Shown here one piece after another: positions 14,981-16,685 of a stretch of DNA of 16,685 nucleotides. The DNA comes from CAZCWX01 sp964502465 (GTDB lineage Bacteria; Desulfobacterota; Binatia; Bin18). Each line of letters begins with the position of its first letter. Position 1 is the stretch's first letter. Below the pieces are notes generated by a model. The model saw only the letters and a program-made list of their open reading frames with translations, had not been told where the DNA came from and searched no databases. A program made the translations under genes and the position numbers. The stretch is from the NCBI GenBank assembly GCA_964502465.1, contig CAZCWX010000589.1, forward strand, positions 1 to 16,685, written 5' to 3'.

Positions 14981-15745
14981 ATGTGGGCGAAAGGAAGAAT
15001 GATAATCTGCACGGTCTTGGTATGGGCTATCAGTGGGGTGACCGTCAGTTGGGCTGGCGACGGGGTGAAACCCATCGATCGTTGTCAGACCATCCAGGTC
15101 GGGGACCGCTCGACCTTCGTCCTGGTGAAGAACCTCTTCTCGTCAGGGGGGGATTGTCTGGTGATCAATTCCAGCGACGTGACCCTTGATCTTGAGGGTT
15201 TCACGATCAACGGGTCTGGAACCGGGCGAGGGATTACCTCCAGTGCCTCGGTGTACAATGTGACGGTCCGCAATGGCACAGTCAGAGCTTTTGCTGTTGG
15301 CGTTTCGTTGGGAGGGAACGGCAACGTGGTAGAGAATGTCCGTATCGCGGATAACACGGACACGGGGTTATTCCTGGGTGCTGGCAGCCTGGCGAGGAAC
15401 CTGATTGTCCAGGGGAACTTTCAGTTCGGTGTCATGCTCTCAACAGCTTGTACGATGAAAGACTCGATCGTGCGTGCCAACGGCAACAGCGCACTGAGTA
15501 TCGGTCTATCGGCTGGACCGGGGAGCACAGTGACGGGTAACACCATCTGGGCAAATATCGGGACTGGTCTGTTCGGCTCGACTGGTGGCACGGTGATTGG
15601 GAACACGGTACTCGACACCATCGGCTTAGGAATTGCGGTGATCTGTCCGGCCAATATCCTGCAGAACACCGCGACTGCGAATCCTGGTGGTAACCTGGTG
15701 CTCAACGGTATCGGTTGCAATGTTGACAACAACGTTGCGCCGTAA
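14981..15745 (+). CDS. Secreted right-handed beta-helix repeat protein
   Basis: This 254-residue protein begins with a basic, then hydrophobic signal peptide (MWAKGRMIICTVLVWAISGV), with likely cleavage after SWA, before GDG. The mature part starts with a CQTIQVGDRSTFVLVKNLF block and a DCLVINSSDVTLDLEGFTIN block, typical of NosD/parallel-beta-helix proteins. After that come about 22-residue rungs with N-x-V/I and G-x-G turns (VTVRNGTVRAFAVGV, VENVRIADNTDTGLFLG, VTGNTIWANIGTGLFG, VIGNTVLDTIGLGIAV). Spaced cysteines (five in the mature chain) could form a disulphide cap. No catalytic residues of a lyase or hydrolase stand out. The ATG at 14981 has AGGAGG nine bases upstream; the ATG at 14960 has none. 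A rho-independent terminator follows, so it is probably a single-gene unit. Confidence 0.85.
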   Translation: MWAKGRMIICTVLVWAISGVTVSWAGDGVKPIDRCQTIQVGDRSTFVLVKNLFSSGGDCLVINSSDVTLDLEGFTINGSGTGRGITSSASVYNVTVRNGTVRAFAVGVSLGGNGNVVENVRIADNTDTGLFLGAGSLARNLIVQGNFQFGVMLSTACTMKDSIVRANGNSALSIGLSAGPGSTVTGNTIWANIGTGLFGSTGGTVIGNTVLDTIGLGIAVICPANILQNTATANPGGNLVLNGIGCNVDNNVAP

Positions 15746-15779
15746 GGATTGTGTTTTGGCCTTACTGGTTTTACTGTAG

Positions 15780-15803
15780 AGACGCTCTGCTGGGGCGTCT
15801 TTT
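15780..15803 (+). terminator. Rho-independent terminator after the beta-helix gene
   Basis: Stem AGACGC/GCGTCT with a 9-base loop (15780-15800) runs into TTTT, 35 bases past the stop codon. The stem and T tract are in the expected order for the plus strand. Confidence 0.6.
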
Positions 15804-15905
15804 ACGGCGCTTGACTCCTGGAAGGAATCTCTCCCTGGTATTGTGAGTCGTTCTATGGTATCGCTCACCTATGTGTGGGAGACCTTCTCGGGATGGAGGT
15901 GGATG

Positions 15906-16235
15906 ATGTGGAGTGGATGGAGAAAATACCGGTGGATAGTGGTGCTCATGGTTGCGCTGGCATTGTCTTCTGCCTGCAGTGCCCATCGGCACGATTCCCC
16001 ACAGGACGATTGGTTCGCGGACTCAGACGATCCTTTCGATGATCCATTTTTCACCCACGCCCCAGAGTGGGATAACTCTGTGCTGCAACAGAGTGAGGTC
16101 ATTGCTGAGAGCCAAGACGAACCAGAAAGACCAAAGACCTTTGCCGAACGCAGTCAAGAAGTAGTCTTTAGTACGCTGCTTGTGGGTGCATCTTTAGGGC
16201 AACTGGCCTTGCCATTCTTCGGGCTCGGTTTTTGA
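15906..16235 (+). CDS. Small putative lipoprotein or secreted protein, unknown function
   Basis: This is a 109-residue protein with a basic N-terminus (SGWRKYR) and hydrophobic stretch WIVVLMVALALSSAC. Cys24 sits in an imperfect lipobox (SSAC, lacking Leu at -3), so lipidation is possible but not certain. The next 50 residues are strongly acidic and rich in Asp and Phe (DDWFADSDDPFDDPFFTHAP). A second short hydrophobic segment ends the protein (VVFSTLLVGASLGQLALPFF). Several in-frame starts exist from 15843. The ATG at 15906 is chosen for GGAGGT (15895-15900) five bases upstream. I do not recognise a family. It follows the beta-helix gene across a terminator, so it is probably transcribed separately. 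Confidence 0.6.
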   Translation: MWSGWRKYRWIVVLMVALALSSACSAHRHDSPQDDWFADSDDPFDDPFFTHAPEWDNSVLQQSEVIAESQDEPERPKTFAERSQEVVFSTLLVGASLGQLALPFFGLGF

Positions 16236-16386
16236 TCCGCTCATCTGCCGGCCGACTCTGCAAATTTTTCTTATTCTCCCATTCTGGAAGAGGAAGCGCA
16301 AATATTCCTGGTGAAAGACCCAGGCAGTATCCAGCGGTGGCAAAACAGCAGTCGCTATGCTCTAATCCTGCCCGAGGAGGGTGAGT

Positions 16387-16685
16387 ATGGAAACACTGAA
16401 AGACAAAGCTGCCATCGTTGGCGTCGGTCACACGGAATATTCTAAAGACTCTGGCCGGAGTGAAATGAGTCTGGCCGTCGAGGCGATTCGGAACGCAATC
16501 GCTGATGCTGGACTGAAGCCATCTGACATTGACGGCATCGCCAAGTATGGCATGGACAACAATAGTGAAATCGATATTGCCGCAAACTTGGGTATTCCGG
16601 CACTGCGCTTTTTCGGAGAAGTCGGCTACGGTGGCGGTGGTGGGCCAGTTGGCTCGGTCTTGCTTGGCGCGATGGCGGTCGCGAC
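16387..16685 (+). CDS. Thiolase-like protein (SCP-x/lipid-transfer type), N-terminal part
   Basis: The frame opens at an ATG with GGAGG (16376-16380) six bases upstream and runs off the right edge (99 codons). METLKDKAAIVGVGHTEYSK, SLAVEAIRNAIADAGLKPSD and IDGIAKYGMD form the start of the thiolase-like 'lipid-transfer' family, common in CoA-based degradation clusters. Where a classical thiolase carries the nucleophilic Cys in this region, this protein has YGGGGGPVGSVLLGAMAV, with no Cys in the first 99 residues. Relatives lacking that Cys include Ltp2-type aldolases that work with a DUF35 partner. Whether a DUF35 gene follows cannot be seen here. Confidence 0.85.
   Translation, partial: METLKDKAAIVGVGHTEYSKDSGRSEMSLAVEAIRNAIADAGLKPSDIDGIAKYGMDNNSEIDIAANLGIPALRFFGEVGYGGGGGPVGSVLLGAMAVA

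Noticed and set aside
16168..16431. Minus-strand 87-codon open frame between the lipoprotein and thiolase-like genes
   Set aside because: It overlaps both neighbours, has no SD site and matches no recognisable family.

Overview
The window reads as a chromosomal stretch of an uncultured Gram-negative bacterium. An AsmA/YdbH-type envelope protein and a putative lipoprotein argue for an outer membrane. The mix of luciferase-like (possibly F420-linked) oxidoreductases, a CaiB/BaiF CoA-transferase, a thiolase-like 'lipid transfer' protein, adenylate-cyclase/TPR and ester-cyclase remnants and many toxin-antitoxin genes resembles Tectomicrobia, Binatota or environmental 'Deltaproteobacteria' genomes. 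That placement is an inference from gene content and is weak. Most genes have a strong AAGGAGG-type Shine-Dalgarno (SD) site, and I used these sites to choose starts.

Layout. 1-1543 (-): N-terminal part of a large AsmA/YdbH-like protein that runs off the left edge. 1768-2244 (+): a hicB-hicA toxin-antitoxin pair. 2314-2740: two gene remnants on opposite strands joined at about 2515-2530. 2936-3517 (+): a Uma2 family nuclease. 3605-6069 (+): a set of two luciferase-like oxidoreductases around a DUF1330 protein. 6212-6721 (-): an orphan AbiEii-like nucleotidyltransferase with an altered glycine motif. 7010-7590 (-): a Phd/YefM-RelE pair with a palindromic operator candidate, bracketed by short dispersed repeats. 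8028-12309 (-): a probable catabolic operon of CaiB/BaiF CoA-transferase, class III aminotransferase and GPH-family transporter. 12480-13487 (+): an aldo/keto reductase with inverted repeats on both sides. 13595-14836 (-): a dNTP triphosphohydrolase. 14981-15745 (+): a secreted beta-helix protein followed by a terminator. 15906-16235 (+): a small putative lipoprotein. 16387-end (+): the start of a thiolase-like protein.

The left half (1.7-8 kb) is an accessory zone with two complete type II toxin-antitoxin modules, a nucleotidyltransferase toxin-like gene, a Uma2 nuclease, pseudogene debris and repeats. The right half is mostly metabolic. The CoA-transferase, aminotransferase and transporter plausibly take up, activate and deaminate one substrate, but the substrate cannot be read from sequence. 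I found no rRNA, tRNA, CRISPR array, intact insertion sequence or prophage. Nothing here is clearly a wholly new system. The most notable points are the chimeric pseudogene junction, the repeat-bracketed toxin-antitoxin pair, the hairpin just before the transporter start codon, the altered nucleotidyltransferase motif and the Cys-less thiolase-like N-terminus.
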